Source of the DNA: Harmothoe impar
Taxonomy: Eukaryota > Annelida > Polychaeta > Phyllodocida > Polynoidae
Direction: 5' to 3'
Length of the DNA stretch: 64,000 nucleotides
Assembly (NCBI GenBank): GCA_947462335.1
Contig: OX381707.1
Coordinates: forward strand, 21,082,404-21,146,403
A model generated the notes under the pieces. It searched no databases. It was not told the DNA's origin and was given only the letters and a program-made list of their open reading frames with translations. Below, one piece after another: positions 56,101 through 64,000 of the stretch (its first letter is position 1; every line of letters starts with the position of its first letter). The position numbers were made by a program, and so were the translations under genes.

Positions 56101-59100
56101 GTATGCGAGTCAGATCACCAGTGTGTCCTTTAGGATCGGCACAGAGTCGAGGTGTGGCTTATGTAGTTGCTTCTAAAGTACAGTACAATAGTCACTACAC
56201 CGTATTCGACGTAATAAGCGCACAGTGCGCTTAAAAAATTATCATGGACATCTTTTAGTAGTTAAGTGTTTAATTGGGGTTAATAATTGAGATATCGAGA
56301 TATTCTTGGTTATTTGTAGTACAAAAATTGGCCAAAAACGGGGGGTGTGCGCTTATTCATGGATGTGCGCTTATTACATCGAATACGGTAATCCAAATTT
56401 GGAGTGTGGCTTATAAGTGAGTTACACTTATACGCGATGTTTTACGGTACTGACCCCCCTGAGCATCTCCATGAGGAAGGTGAACATCCAGAGCAGCATG
56501 ACCATCTCCAGGGGCTGCATCTCCACACGGAAGTTGAACAGGATCATGTACGAGTACATGATCAGAAACACGATGTACATCATCTGAAACAACAGCAAGA
56601 TAAGGGCGGTTAGATGAGGGCATTCTATGAGTTCTTAGCCCTTTAACCTTACAAGGATGGTATGTTGCTAAAGTGTGACATTTCTCATCATGATGCACCA
56701 ATGTGGCCCCGGTGAGTAACTCGCAGATGCTGCATTGGTGCATCATGTCGACCCTTCGGGAGTGTCTCAATCCTGGAGGGTCGGCATGATGAGTAACTCG
56801 TCAGGTCTGTATTCATACACGGGAGTGTATTGACTCCGCAGGGTCAGTCTGACGGATGAATGCAGCATTGTTGAGCTACTCTCCAGTCCTGCATCCATGC
56901 ATGATGGCGACAAAAGGGCATAATACATTAAAATCACTAATCTATGCTGTCCTTTATAGTTTGGGGGTATTTTCCTAGAAACATGTTGAAAATGGTGGAA
57001 GTGGGGGAAGACTTCAATGCGTAAAGTGTGAGAGGCATCACATTGAAGCAGTGGGTCCCCCTGGTGTGTGTATTTGTAATCAAGTCCGGCCTTGATACTC
57101 ACTTACAAGTATTTATGGGATGCGGCCCCAGCCTCACCGAGGGGGGAACGGTCCCGAAATGTGCTCAGGCTATGAGCCTTTGCCTTTATTTCATAGTTTT
57201 TACTCTTCAAAATTGTTTACCCGTAAAACCTCGCTTATAGGTCGATTTTTATTTGGAATTTATTTTTGCTATAGGTCGAATTTTCACCTCTAAAGTCCAA
57301 TTCGACTTATAGGTGAGGTTTTGAAAAAAAAAGTAAAATTATTTAGGGACCCAAAATTGGTTAATTTTAATGCTGTAAAATACACACTTTTTAAGGCATT
57401 GTTTTTCCATGTAAGGCATATTTCATCACACCACATGTTGGGAGTCGTCTTTAGGACAGAATGTCATGACTATTACTCACTTTGGCTAGAGGAAAAGGGT
57501 GGTCCTGGGGGGTCTGGGTTGGGGTGTGGCCCCCTCAAAAAATCTCAAACTCCGATTCGACCTATAAGTGAGGTTTTCCAAAAAGGGAAAGCCTTTTCCT
57601 ATAAGTCGAATTTTTCCCTCAAAATTCCAATTCGACCTATAAGTGAGGTCGACTTATAAGCGAGGTTTTACGGTAATTGCATATAAATGGCCATAATAAT
57701 TTGAACAAATGATGACGTCACAGGCTATGGGATATGGGAACACTGTATCCCATGGGGCATATGGGATACAGGATTTTTAGTACATAAGCATAGTGGTCAT
57801 CGTATCCACCATGAAATAAAATACTTTAACCATATGGTGTATGTCATATTTAGCCCCTTTAGAGCCGCGTAGTGCTTTGATGTCCTATGCCCTTAGACGT
57901 CATGAATGCAGCCATCATGATGAGTTTACTCGATGAGTCTACTCGCCAGGGCTTCATTCATGCATTTTACCGATCCTTCAGAACTGTGCCAACCCTGTAG
58001 TGTCGGCATGACACATATTAAAAGATGACATTTGTCGTCATGATGCACTAATGCAGCCCCAACGAGTAACTCGCCGGTGCACCATTGTGACTGCAGAGGG
58101 GTTTTCGGCGACCTGGCGACCTGGGCCGTTTTCGGCCGTTTTCCAGGCGACTTTTCGACCTGGGGCAATAATTTAAGCGACCTGGCGACTTTTGCACAAA
58201 ATTGATTATAGGATAAAGGGTCTAAAAAAACGACCTTGCGACCTGAGGGGGGGACCCCTCTGCACCCCCACCATTGGTGCATCATGCTGACCCTTTGGGA
58301 CTGTCTCAACCGTGTATGGTCGGCATGATGCTTGAATGCAGCACTGCCGAGTTACCAAGGCATGCATTATTGTAATATGCCAAACTTAAAGAGTTAAAGG
58401 GCAATCAGCCTTGAATAAGATATAGGGCCCCTTACCACATTGGAGACAAACTTGACGCATGGCGCACTATAGAAGTCTATGAACTTCTGCCACAGTGTGC
58501 GCTCCTCGACCGCGTCGTCCAGTTGGTGAAACCGAACCAGGCAGAAGATAAGGGGGAAGAAGAAGATGGAGCCCACCGTCTGAAACATTCACACAAACAA
58601 AACTTTACACGACAACTTCTGATGACTGGTCCAAAGGACATTTGAAATTTAGATATCCGGTACCGCTACTGTATTAAACATACCAGTAATAAGTGCTCAT
58701 CTTGCTATTTTACTAAGGGTAAAAGCAGAATTTATATGTACCTGTTAGCCAATTAGTTAACTATCATTAGGTGTAGGATTTAACATCTTAGTGAGGTACA
58801 CTGAGCCATTATTATGTCGAATGTGGTACTATATTAGGATTATAGACAAACGAAATACATTTTTACCTTAAAAATGTTGGCTGAGACTCCTCTCTTCCAC
58901 ATGATGTCGAGGATATTTTGGCAGCAAACAGTAGACAGAAACGCCTAAAACATAAGTCACCAATATTACTCATGTGTTTCTTGTACAAGGACAGAATTGT
59001 ACGGTGAATTCTTGGGTGTAGTTTTATTACTCACGTTAAAGGCATTTCAGTACAACATTGACTTGTCGACCCTTGGCGAGTAACTGGCCAGTGCTACATT

Positions 59101-62100
59101 CAAGCACCATATGGTGACTCTATAGGGTTGACATACTCCCAAAGCTTCTGTCTGATACACCAATGCAGCACCAGCGAGTTACTCGCCGGCACTGTGACAG
59201 AGCATTATGATGTTAAATGTTGCCTAAAGGTTATAAATATGACCAGTCTCACCTTGTCGTCAGCCGCCGCGGCCATCTCTAAACAGTTGACGTCGCCCCA
59301 CGTCTGACATTTACGTCGTACCAACATGGCCGCCTTCTCCGGGTCTGTGTTCTGACACTCGTCCAGCACCTTAATCGCCAGCTGCTCAAACTCACTGAAA
59401 TATAAAAGAATTTCTTTAAAAACTTTTAAAAGAAATTACATGAAGCGAAAACCATGAAACCTTTATCACCTTCTAACTGTAAATCTATAACCCCTCTGGT
59501 TTTCACTAGATAAGGCCACCTTTTATTGATAACTTGGATTACGGGCACTCAGAGCAAATATTTTGGGGGGCGGGAGGAAAAAAAAAAAAGAGCATGGAAA
59601 AGTCTTCTTTTGGCTATCAAATGAGGGTATATACTGAGAAACATTCCCAAATATCCCCTATTTTGAAGGCCTAAGTCTGGGTGTTTGCTAGTCAGCATGT
59701 TTGTTTTTTTTGCTAAAATTCTAAAAAAATCCCAGCGGAGGGGGGTAAAAAAAAAGAATTATTTTTTTTGCAATATGTCAAAATTCTCATTGGCTGATCC
59801 GTAATCCAAGTTATCAGAATAAAACGGCCTAAGGGGAGTTTGAATGGTATATCTGGAAGTACTAGTACACAAAAGACCCGTCCATTCAGTCATATAGCGT
59901 CATGCGCGATTTAACTTACGCTTTCTTATCTTTGTAGCTCTTGAGCAGATCTGAGTCATATTGAGCGACTTGGTTGGCGAGTGAGTCGTAGATGCGACTT
60001 GCTGCGATGGCGCTCGGTATGGCTTCGTCACATCTCTCCCACAGGAACTTAGCAAGCTCTTTCCTGCAAGACAAGTACAGTAAATGAATTAAATGTTTAT
60101 ATAATATAATATACTCATATACTATATACTGAATGCACATAGAAAGCTGGATGTTTAATTATAGCAAACGCTAAAATGCAGAACTACTCTACACTCAGAT
60201 CAGAAACTGCAGCCACTAGGTTAGTATTGAAGTAATAGTTTCTAACCCCTTAAGAATCAGATTATGTCTCAAGATTCATGCTCATCTTTTAGCATAATGC
60301 ATCAATGTAGCACCAGTGTGCAACTCGCCGGCGCTCGATAAGAGCATCCTGACCACCTTTCTAGAGTGTAGTGTCAACATAGTTGAATAATGCACAAACG
60401 CAGCTCTGACGAGGCAGTCTCTCGAGCTTTATTTATGCATCATGACGATAAAGGGCAAGTGCGATAAAGCACTATGCTGCCCTTACAGGGTTATATCTCA
60501 GACTCCTCACCTGTTCATCAGTACAGCCCATACAAAGAGCTCCCTGAAGGGTTTTGGAAAGTGGAGCTGGTCGGGGGGCCCCGTGTAGGCCTCATCGTTC
60601 AGAATGACTGCCCGCACGTCGTTATCGTTGTTGTAGTGGTCGTCTACGTGCTTACTCATCAGTTTACGGAGTAACTTGTCCACATCCTGAAAAACAGGGT
60701 CCCCACATGAAATTTCATGACTCTCACTAACTTTACATAACAAAAATATACCATTTCCATGTCACGTTTGTCATTTTAAATATACTACAGAACTAAATTA
60801 GCAATTTTCGGATCCCCTGTAGGAGTTGTCGGATTTGTCAAAGTTATGGCTGCGGCTTATACGCGAGTTAGTGTATCGTTAGGCTTATGTGAGAGCATTT
60901 ACAGTATCTAAAACTTACTGGAGCATGCCTTTAGCCGACCATAATATATTGTATCCAACACATTTCAGTAGAATTTCAAGAAAAGAAGTTACAAAAGTAC
61001 TAACTTGAAGGAGGAATATGGGGAAGCGTGTGCGCCGACTGAGCAGCATGCGGAGGTGGCTCATCTTGGGCGCGGCGTTGTAGAGGCGGCGTAGACGCGG
61101 CACGGTCAGGTACTCGTGTATCACCACGTCTCCATTCTGCAGCATCAGACGAACAAAGTTCACTTTGTTCTCGATTAACGCCTGCGTCATGATGTCATCC
61201 AGGTAGCCTGTGGTACATACAGTGTACAATGTTATCTCTTATCTACATGGATACACTTGGCACTTACTTTATAGGACTCGCATATACATTTTATATGAAA
61301 TGGATTGATTCATTGCACAAAATAGAAAGGAATATAATTTTAAAAGATTAAACTTTTCAAGATAAAGCGAATGGAGATAAATTTATCATTCCAGTTTCAC
61401 TCGCTGGCTTCAGTAAACGATGTGAAACCTACATATATCTATCAGTACTTTTTGCTTCATTGATCTTGTAAAGGGTTAATTTCCTTACCCGGTGGCCTGG
61501 TGATCTTGTCCCTAAGGGAGTGGTCATTTTTTAACAACAGGAGGGTGTTGGTGGATTTGGGGGGGGGAACCAAAAAAATTTGGACCCCTTGAAGGGGGGG
61601 GACCAAAAAAAATTTGGACCCCTCTTGAGGGGGGGACCAAAAAAATTGCACCCCTTTTTAGCGAAAAAGCCTGTGCGTTACTATAGCTCAAAGGGGTCGG
61701 CCGCGCTCAATTTCAACTTGCCTGAGGGGGGGGGGGGGAACCAAAAAAATTTCGACCCCTCCCATGAGGAGGACCGAAAAGATTTCTACCCCCTCGCGCG
61801 AAAATCCACCAACCCCCCCTGTTGTTAAAAAATGACCACTCCCTAAAGACTGACCTGGTGGCCAGGTGATCTGGTTCTTAAATACATGTATCTTGTCTTT
61901 AAAGGGTTAACTTCCTTACCTGGCGGCCAGGTGATCTGGTTGTTAAATATCTTGTCCTCAAATGGTTAAACACTTACCCAGTGGCCAGGTGATCAAGATA
62001 TTTAAAATATCTTGTCCTTAAAGCGTTAAACACTTACCTGGCGGCCAGGTGATCTGGTTGTTAAAGATCTTGTCCTCAGCCACGTCTGACCGGTTCCAGG

Positions 62101-62154
62101 TGAGGGCCAGTTTCAGCTGGTCGTAGAGCTGCGTCACGTTGGACGCTCCCTGAC
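49337..62154 (-). CDS. TRPM-family cation channel, 3' part (15 exons)
   Basis: Fifteen exons with GT/AG borders and fully consistent phases give about 1,007 codons plus stop. Encoded in order: end of the cytosolic TRPM homology region (LTWNRSDVAEDKI, DFV-type ankyrin-like repeats, WAVLMNRKELAKFLW), S1 to S4, S5-pore (FWQISGELYLDELE), S6 (YLLMANVLLLNLLIAIF), the TRP-type helix (WKYGMYFLVVEYDNKP..PP), a charged coiled coil and a Ser/Asp-rich tail. TRPMs are tetrameric plasma-membrane cation channels. No NUDT9H or alpha-kinase domain follows, so it is not of the TRPM2/6/7 chanzyme type. The 5' exons (rest of the N-terminal region) lie beyond the right edge. Subfamily cannot be assigned by eye. 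Confidence 0.92.
50777..51005 (+). repeat. dispersed repeat with CTCF-like motif, copy 1
   Basis: Matches 62,741-62,988 over about 230 bp, 'ttcagcattttccatacatag' to 'tggtcaagctttaat'. Holds CCACCAGAGGGCAGC (50,822-50,836), which fits the known CTCF core. Confidence 0.75.
51516..51726. mobile_element. MITE of the 'CGTAAAC/TTTCGCG' family, copy 2 (TRPM intron)
   Basis: 'taccggaaacatagatattt' and 'aaatatctacgtttacagta' inverted ends; interior 'cgcgaaaatatgtacag' as in the 35,265 copy. Confidence 0.7.
51997..52180 (-). CDS. TRPM exon: C-terminal charged region
   Basis: 184 nt between 'cctattcag' and 'ggGTAGGT'. Encodes VNEVTKHLDEEKVLREKEEE and KPQRYSRWPSLDKLRQLG. Charged helix, part of the assembly coiled-coil area. 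Phase 2 to 0. Confidence 0.85.
52734..52860 (-). CDS. TRPM exon: coiled-coil segment
   Basis: 127 nt; QQYAERQLQLMEVFEKEMTR and LQQRRTGKESQDKTVIKIMH. Acceptor 'tatcacag', donor 'GTATGT'. Joins the preceding exon through a split Lys codon. Confidence 0.85.
53213..53597. mobile_element. nested MITEs at the donor of the 53,599 exon
   Basis: An outer 'TAAATTCTCGC..AAGCCG' family MITE (53,213-53,391 and 53,574-53,597) is split by an inner MITE (53,392-53,573) with ends CAGTATTCGACGTAATAAG and CTTATTACGTCGAATACGG. The outer end reads TACCGTAAATT on minus and starts at intron base 6 of GTAAGTA. Confidence 0.75.
53599..53777 (-). CDS. TRPM exon: TRP helix region after S6
   Basis: 179 nt; HVFEEVQTNSIQIWKYGMYF, then VVEYDNKPCLAPPFIVFNHI. 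The W-K-Y...PP pattern is the TRPM TRP-helix and rib area. Donor GTAAGTA overlaps a MITE terminus. Confidence 0.9.
53835..54050. mobile_element. partial CATGATGC-family MITE (TRPM intron)
   Basis: TTAA at 53,831 then 'cccattgagggtggcatggc', 'gcatcatgctgagcc' and 'ggcaagatgcttgaatacag'. Followed at 54,057-54,127 by a stub of the Harbinger-type MITE ('ccaaatccacc...gagcactccct'). Confidence 0.55.
54157..54319 (-). CDS. TRPM exon: outer pore and S6
   Basis: 163 nt; SSSECAMAPRINGTRYKENG (with N-G-T glycosylation sequon), DICPEFNSLVPFLTAAYL and LMANVLLLNLLIAIF. The paired Cys are in the place of the TRPM outer-pore disulphide. Donor GTAAGT. Confidence 0.92.
54592..54766 (-). CDS. TRPM exon: S5 and pore helix/filter
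   Basis: 175 nt; MNELLYYIMIIVVVLLAYGI (S5), FPIRDFYPLFFRDILYYPFW, ISGELYLDELE. The G-E-x-x-x-D selectivity-filter pattern agrees with TRPM channels and supports divalent permeation by family analogy. Confidence 0.93.
55075..55200. mobile_element. partial CATGATGC-family MITE
   Basis: 'cgccatgatgcatgagtgcag' and 'gtatcatgccgactctccagg' only; ends lost. Lies directly after the donor of the 55,224 exon. Confidence 0.45.
55224..55478 (-). CDS. TRPM exon: S3, S4 and S4-S5 linker
   Basis: 255 nt, both borders phase 0. WHFSFFNRMDLVVILVAVIG (S3), FYAINCVLIFLRLLRDYSAS (S4) and YLGPKLVMITKM (linker, a strong TRPM signature). Confidence 0.93.
56069..56449. mobile_element. nested MITEs at the donor of the 56,455 exon
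   Basis: Outer MITE with ends 'taccataaaacctcgtgtat' and 'tacgcgatgttttacggta' is split by an inner MITE (56,196-56,390) with ACCGTATTCGACGTAATAAG and its complement. Same inner family and same outer family as at 53,213. The outer end begins inside the donor GTCAGTA. Confidence 0.75.
56455..56583 (-). CDS. TRPM exon: S2
   Basis: 129 nt; MMYIVFLIMYSYMILFNFRV then LEMVMLLWMFTFLMEMLRG. Phase 0 at both ends. Donor is GTCAGTA, weaker than GTAAGT at position 3. Confidence 0.92.
56645..56985. mobile_element. diverged CATGATGC-family MITE
   Basis: 'cccctttaaccttacaaggatgg' like left part, 'gagtaactcgcagatgctgc' and 'gcatcatgtcgaccc' inside. About 60 bases upstream of the S2 exon acceptor. Confidence 0.5.
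57228..57675. mobile_element. MITE of the 'CGTAAAACCTCGCTTATAG' family
   Basis: Ends TACCCGTAAAACCTCGCTTA and TAAGCGAGGTTTTACGGTA inverted. Interior has three further 'attcgacctataagtgaggtt' repeats. TA target likely. Confidence 0.75.
57850..58397. mobile_element. composite CATGATGC-family MITE
   Basis: 'agccccctttagagccgcg' to 'aacttaaagagttaaagg', with an inserted 'gcgacctgggccgttttc' block at 58,100-58,260. Ends 40 bases from the donor of the 58,436 exon. Confidence 0.5.
58436..58579 (-). CDS. TRPM exon: S1
   Basis: 144 nt, phase 0 both ends; TVGSIFFFPLIFCLVRFHQL then FIDFYSAPCVKFVSNV. The F-Y-x-A-P-x-V-K-F string is the TRPM pre-S1/S1 signature; order here suggests a short hydrophobic segment before it. 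Confidence 0.9.
58867..58944 (-). CDS. TRPM exon: end of N-terminal domain
   Basis: 78 nt; AFLSTVCCQNILDIMWKRGV then SANIFK. Equivalent to the 'H-x-x-C-Q-x-L-L-x-x-x-W-x-G' segment of TRPMs. Confidence 0.88.
59040..59232. mobile_element. diverged CATGATGC-family MITE
   Basis: 'gcagcaccagcgagttactcgccggc' is the family core; ends are worn ('ttaaaggc', 'gcctaaaggtta'). Confidence 0.5.
59253..59394 (-). CDS. TRPM exon: N-terminal region
   Basis: 142 nt; EFEQLAIKVLDECQNTDPEK then KCQTWGDVNCLEMAAAADDK, matching the TRPM 'L-A-x-x-L-L-D...W-x-x-x-x-C-L-x-L-A' pattern. Phase 2 to 0. Confidence 0.9.
59920..60063 (-). CDS. TRPM exon: N-terminal region
   Basis: 144 nt; KELAKFLWERCDEAIPSAIA then DSLANQVAQYDSDLLKSYKD. 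AKFLW is the TRPM hallmark; split Arg codon upstream, split Ala codon downstream. Confidence 0.9.
60248..60493. mobile_element. CATGATGC-family MITE
   Basis: 'ccccttaagaatcagattatg' to 'catgctgcccttacagggtta'. Its right end is 17 bases from the donor of the 60,511 exon. Confidence 0.6.
60511..60686 (-). CDS. TRPM exon: N-terminal region
   Basis: 176 nt; DVDKLLRKLMSKHVDDHYNN then PFRELFVWAVLMN. LFVWAVLMNR-KELAKF across the splice matches TRPM 'L-x-I-W-A-V-x-x-N-R-x-E-x-A-x-x-x-W'. Confidence 0.9.
61005..61207 (-). CDS. TRPM exon: ankyrin-like repeats
   Basis: 203 nt; YLDDIMTQALIENKVNFVRL, MLQNGDVVIHEYLTVPRLRR and LYNAAPKMS. The L-I-E-N-x-V-x-F-V-x-L-x-L-x-x-G...L-x-x-P-R-L-x-x-L-Y-N string is diagnostic for TRPM. 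Confidence 0.93.
61480..62060. repeat. tandem duplication of an exon 3' end with its splice donor
   Basis: 'cttacctggcggccaggtg / atctggttgttaaagatctt' occurs about five times at a spacing of about 60 bp (61,485; 61,855; 61,915; 61,975; 62,035). The last is the true exon end and donor; the others are copies inside the intron, joined by 'tttaaagggttaac'. A Harbinger-type MITE (61,516-61,843) splits the outermost copy. Confidence 0.8.
61516..61843 (-). mobile_element. PIF/Harbinger-type MITE, copy 3
   Basis: Reverse orientation to the copies at 16,074 and 41,687; TAA duplicated (61,513-61,515; 61,844-61,846). Body matches include 'ggtcggccgcgctcaatttc' and 'gcaccccttttt'. Confidence 0.85.
62038..62154 (-). 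CDS. TRPM exon: first exon visible in the window
   Basis: 117 nt; QGASNVTQLYDQLKLALTWN then RSDVAEDKIFNNQITWPP. LKLALTWNRSDVA is a core TRPM N-terminal motif. Acceptor 'tttttcag', donor GTAAGTG. Upstream exons are off the right edge. Confidence 0.93.
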
Positions 62155-62740
62155 CTGAAAAAAAACAGGCCACATCAAAGATTAGTTTCAACATACCTCA
62201 AGTTTTTTGTGATATAATTTTGACATCAAAATCAATATTCATTGAATCTTCTAAGAGTCACATAGTGTTTTAATCTGTGACACCCTTTGTGGTCAGTGCT
62301 GGTGAGTCATCAGGGATATTTCAGAATGTAACTTACAAAGACTATTGTTCATCTCCGGCACTTATAAAATGGATATAGGTACGCACTGAAACATATTTCT
62401 AACTGAAAATCACCTGGACGTTATGAATAAATAATTCAAAAATAAATTTTAAAAAACAAAAAAAAACGGCTACTTATACGAGATCCTAGTTCGGTGGTTA
62501 CGAAAAATGTTAAGATTTCTCTACCTCAGCTCTTACACCAGACCAGTGCTATTTTGCTATTTTGAAACCTGATGGTGCGAGAGAAGAAGCTATATCATGA
62601 TGGTACAGTTTAGTCTGTCATAGTCTTGAATTGTTAGAAGTGTGGATGTTACATGCATATAATTCTATCATTAGACACTGGTTGTTGGGAGACTGAAGTA
62701 CATAGCCATAGGCAGATATTAGCTCGCCAAAAAGTAAAGC

Positions 62741-62988
62741 TGGGCCGTCAGGGAATGAGTTCAGCATTTTCCATACATAGACTAAAATAACAGTTCCACC
62801 AGAGGGCAGCAGTGTTTGGACAGGGGACCATGAGCATTGTCCAGCTACAACATAGTCACCCTATCTTAAGTTGTGTCTGTATTAAACAACTGAGCTCCCA
62901 GCCCTTAAAAGCCCTCTTGTGAATCAAAACTGAACTATATCCAAACGTGCTTTTGGCCTCACTTCAACCATGACGGTCAAGCTTTAAT
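62741..62988 (+). repeat. dispersed repeat with CTCF-like motif, copy 2
   Basis: Matches 50,777-51,005; CCACCAGAGGGCAGC at 62,796-62,810. Upstream intron of the TRPM gene. Confidence 0.75.
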
Positions 62989-63069
62989 GAGACTATGTAC
63001 ATTGTCCAAGTCTGACACAAAAATGGAGAAAAATGCAAACTTTGCACACAATAGCAGCATTAACCATTT

Positions 63070-63293
63070 AAGGGCAGCATTGTGCTTTGATGAACTATGC
63101 GCTTTTGTCATCATGGATGATGATGCATGAATGCAGCTCTTGCCAGTAACGCTCCAGTGCTGCATTCATGCATCAAGCCGACCCTACTGGGTTGATGCAC
63201 TCCCGAAGGTTCATACCAATGCAGTCGGCGCTGCATTAGTGCATCATGACGACAAATGAGCATAAACCTTGAGGCATCATGCTGTCCTTAAAG
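63070..63293. mobile_element. CATGATGC-family MITE
   Basis: 'catttaagggcagcattgtg' to 'gcatcatgctgtccttaaaggg'; left TTAA at 63,061-63,064 area, right CTAA. 63,294-64,000 has no gene; its last 110 bases resemble a 'gcgcttattcaagatct' repeat also at 46,450-46,560. Confidence 0.65.
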
Positions 63294-64000
63294 GGCTAAT
63301 CAGTATTACGGGAACGACTGGATTTAATGGACTTCAAACACGTCAGACCGTTTACACTCAAGGAAGAAACTGTTACTATTCAGACGCCAATGCTACTGTG
63401 GAACTCCACAGGAGGACACGGGAACAAGGGTTAAATACTCTTAATAAAACATAAATATCTTGGTAATATTAACCCCCCCCCCTCCCCATCCAAGTACTAC
63501 CGGGTACCTATTCTGACTTAAGTTATAAGTATTTCTATCGATTGACTGCGTTTGATGGTCAGATTAAGCCACTGATTGGATTAAAACTCGTCTGTTGCCA
63601 AGACAAAAGCTTATTGACATATTCTTAATAAATTACCCGGTAACTTTTTAGGATATATACCTGAATATGCTTAAATTGTCGAGACGATAGAAAATTTAAG
63701 TATGAAAAGTGTAGTTCGATGTCTTAACTTGACCTCCAACGCAGTGTGTTACAGTGCTTCTTAGTGTGCGGTATAGGGGTGGGGACTGGCTGACTACTAT
63801 ACTGGGACCTTAGCCTGCCACTGCCCTCACACACTTATCATCGATGTGCAACTCTGAGTAAATCAGAGCGGTATGGGAAGCCCCCATCTGTTAATTTATA
63901 CTAGACAGGCGCTTCATCAAGATCTATTTCTAGTGCTTAAGAGATATGTCAATACCCCCTACTCTGGTCGCTTATACTAGAAGGCCCTTATTCAAAGCCT

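Noticed and set aside
1..64000. CRISPR array, bacterial operon or rRNA genes
   Set aside because: No regularly spaced direct repeats of CRISPR type, no rRNA signature, and clear spliceosomal introns.

Overview
This is a eukaryotic, almost certainly metazoan, window. It holds a multi-exon ion-channel gene with phase-consistent GT/AG introns, TATA/AATAAA signals, a Penelope-like retroelement, and dense families of TTAA-, TWA- and TA-flanked miniature transposons. The repeat content and gene style suggest a marine invertebrate (lancelet, mollusc or echinoderm type), but the species cannot be fixed from sequence alone.

Layout. 1-6.2 kb is repeat-rich intergenic DNA: a 314-bp tandem duplication interrupted by a piggyBac-like MITE, foldback repeats and other MITEs. 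6,223-15,634 is Element 1, a 9.4-kb Polinton/Maverick-type unit with about 0.7-kb terminal inverted repeats (TIRs) and a 6-bp target-site duplication (TSD, AACACC); it has no convincing gene and is probably a non-autonomous or decayed relative of Element 2. 15.6-17.3 kb is host spacer with a PIF/Harbinger-type MITE and a tRNA-like SINE fragment. 17,307-26,893 is Element 2, 9.6 kb, with about 1-kb TIRs, 6-bp TSD (GATTGG) and the same outer termini. It codes on the minus strand for a family-B DNA polymerase (PolB, about 1,380 aa) and a 423-431 aa Ala-rich protein with two PC4-like ssDNA-binding domains, and on the plus strand for a protein with death-domain folds, broken by a frameshift in its second domain. 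No integrase, packaging ATPase, protease or capsid gene is visible in either element.

From 26.9 to 49.3 kb the window is a graveyard of repeats: a minisatellite-filled TIR element (27.5-29.2 kb), several tandem arrays, a 3.3-kb Penelope-like element with 16-bp TSDs and a broken catalytic site (31.26-34.54 kb, minus), a probable LTR (39.1-39.7 kb) and many MITEs. From 49.3 kb to beyond the right edge lies the minus-strand 3' part of a TRPM-family cation-channel gene: fifteen exons (about 1,007 codons) with consistent phases, covering the end of the cytosolic N-terminal region, S1-S6, the pore, the coiled-coil region and a Ser/Asp-rich tail. Its introns are packed with MITEs, two of which begin inside splice donors.

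How the parts may work together. Element 2 looks like a stripped, self-replicating module: PolB plus ssDNA-binding protein for DNA synthesis, a possible death-signalling modulator, and TIRs carrying dense arrays of ETS, CRE, E-box, CCAAT and (Element 1) E2F-like motifs that could tie expression or replication to host cell state. Integration would have to be supplied in trans. The pair of elements is the most likely undescribed system in the window.
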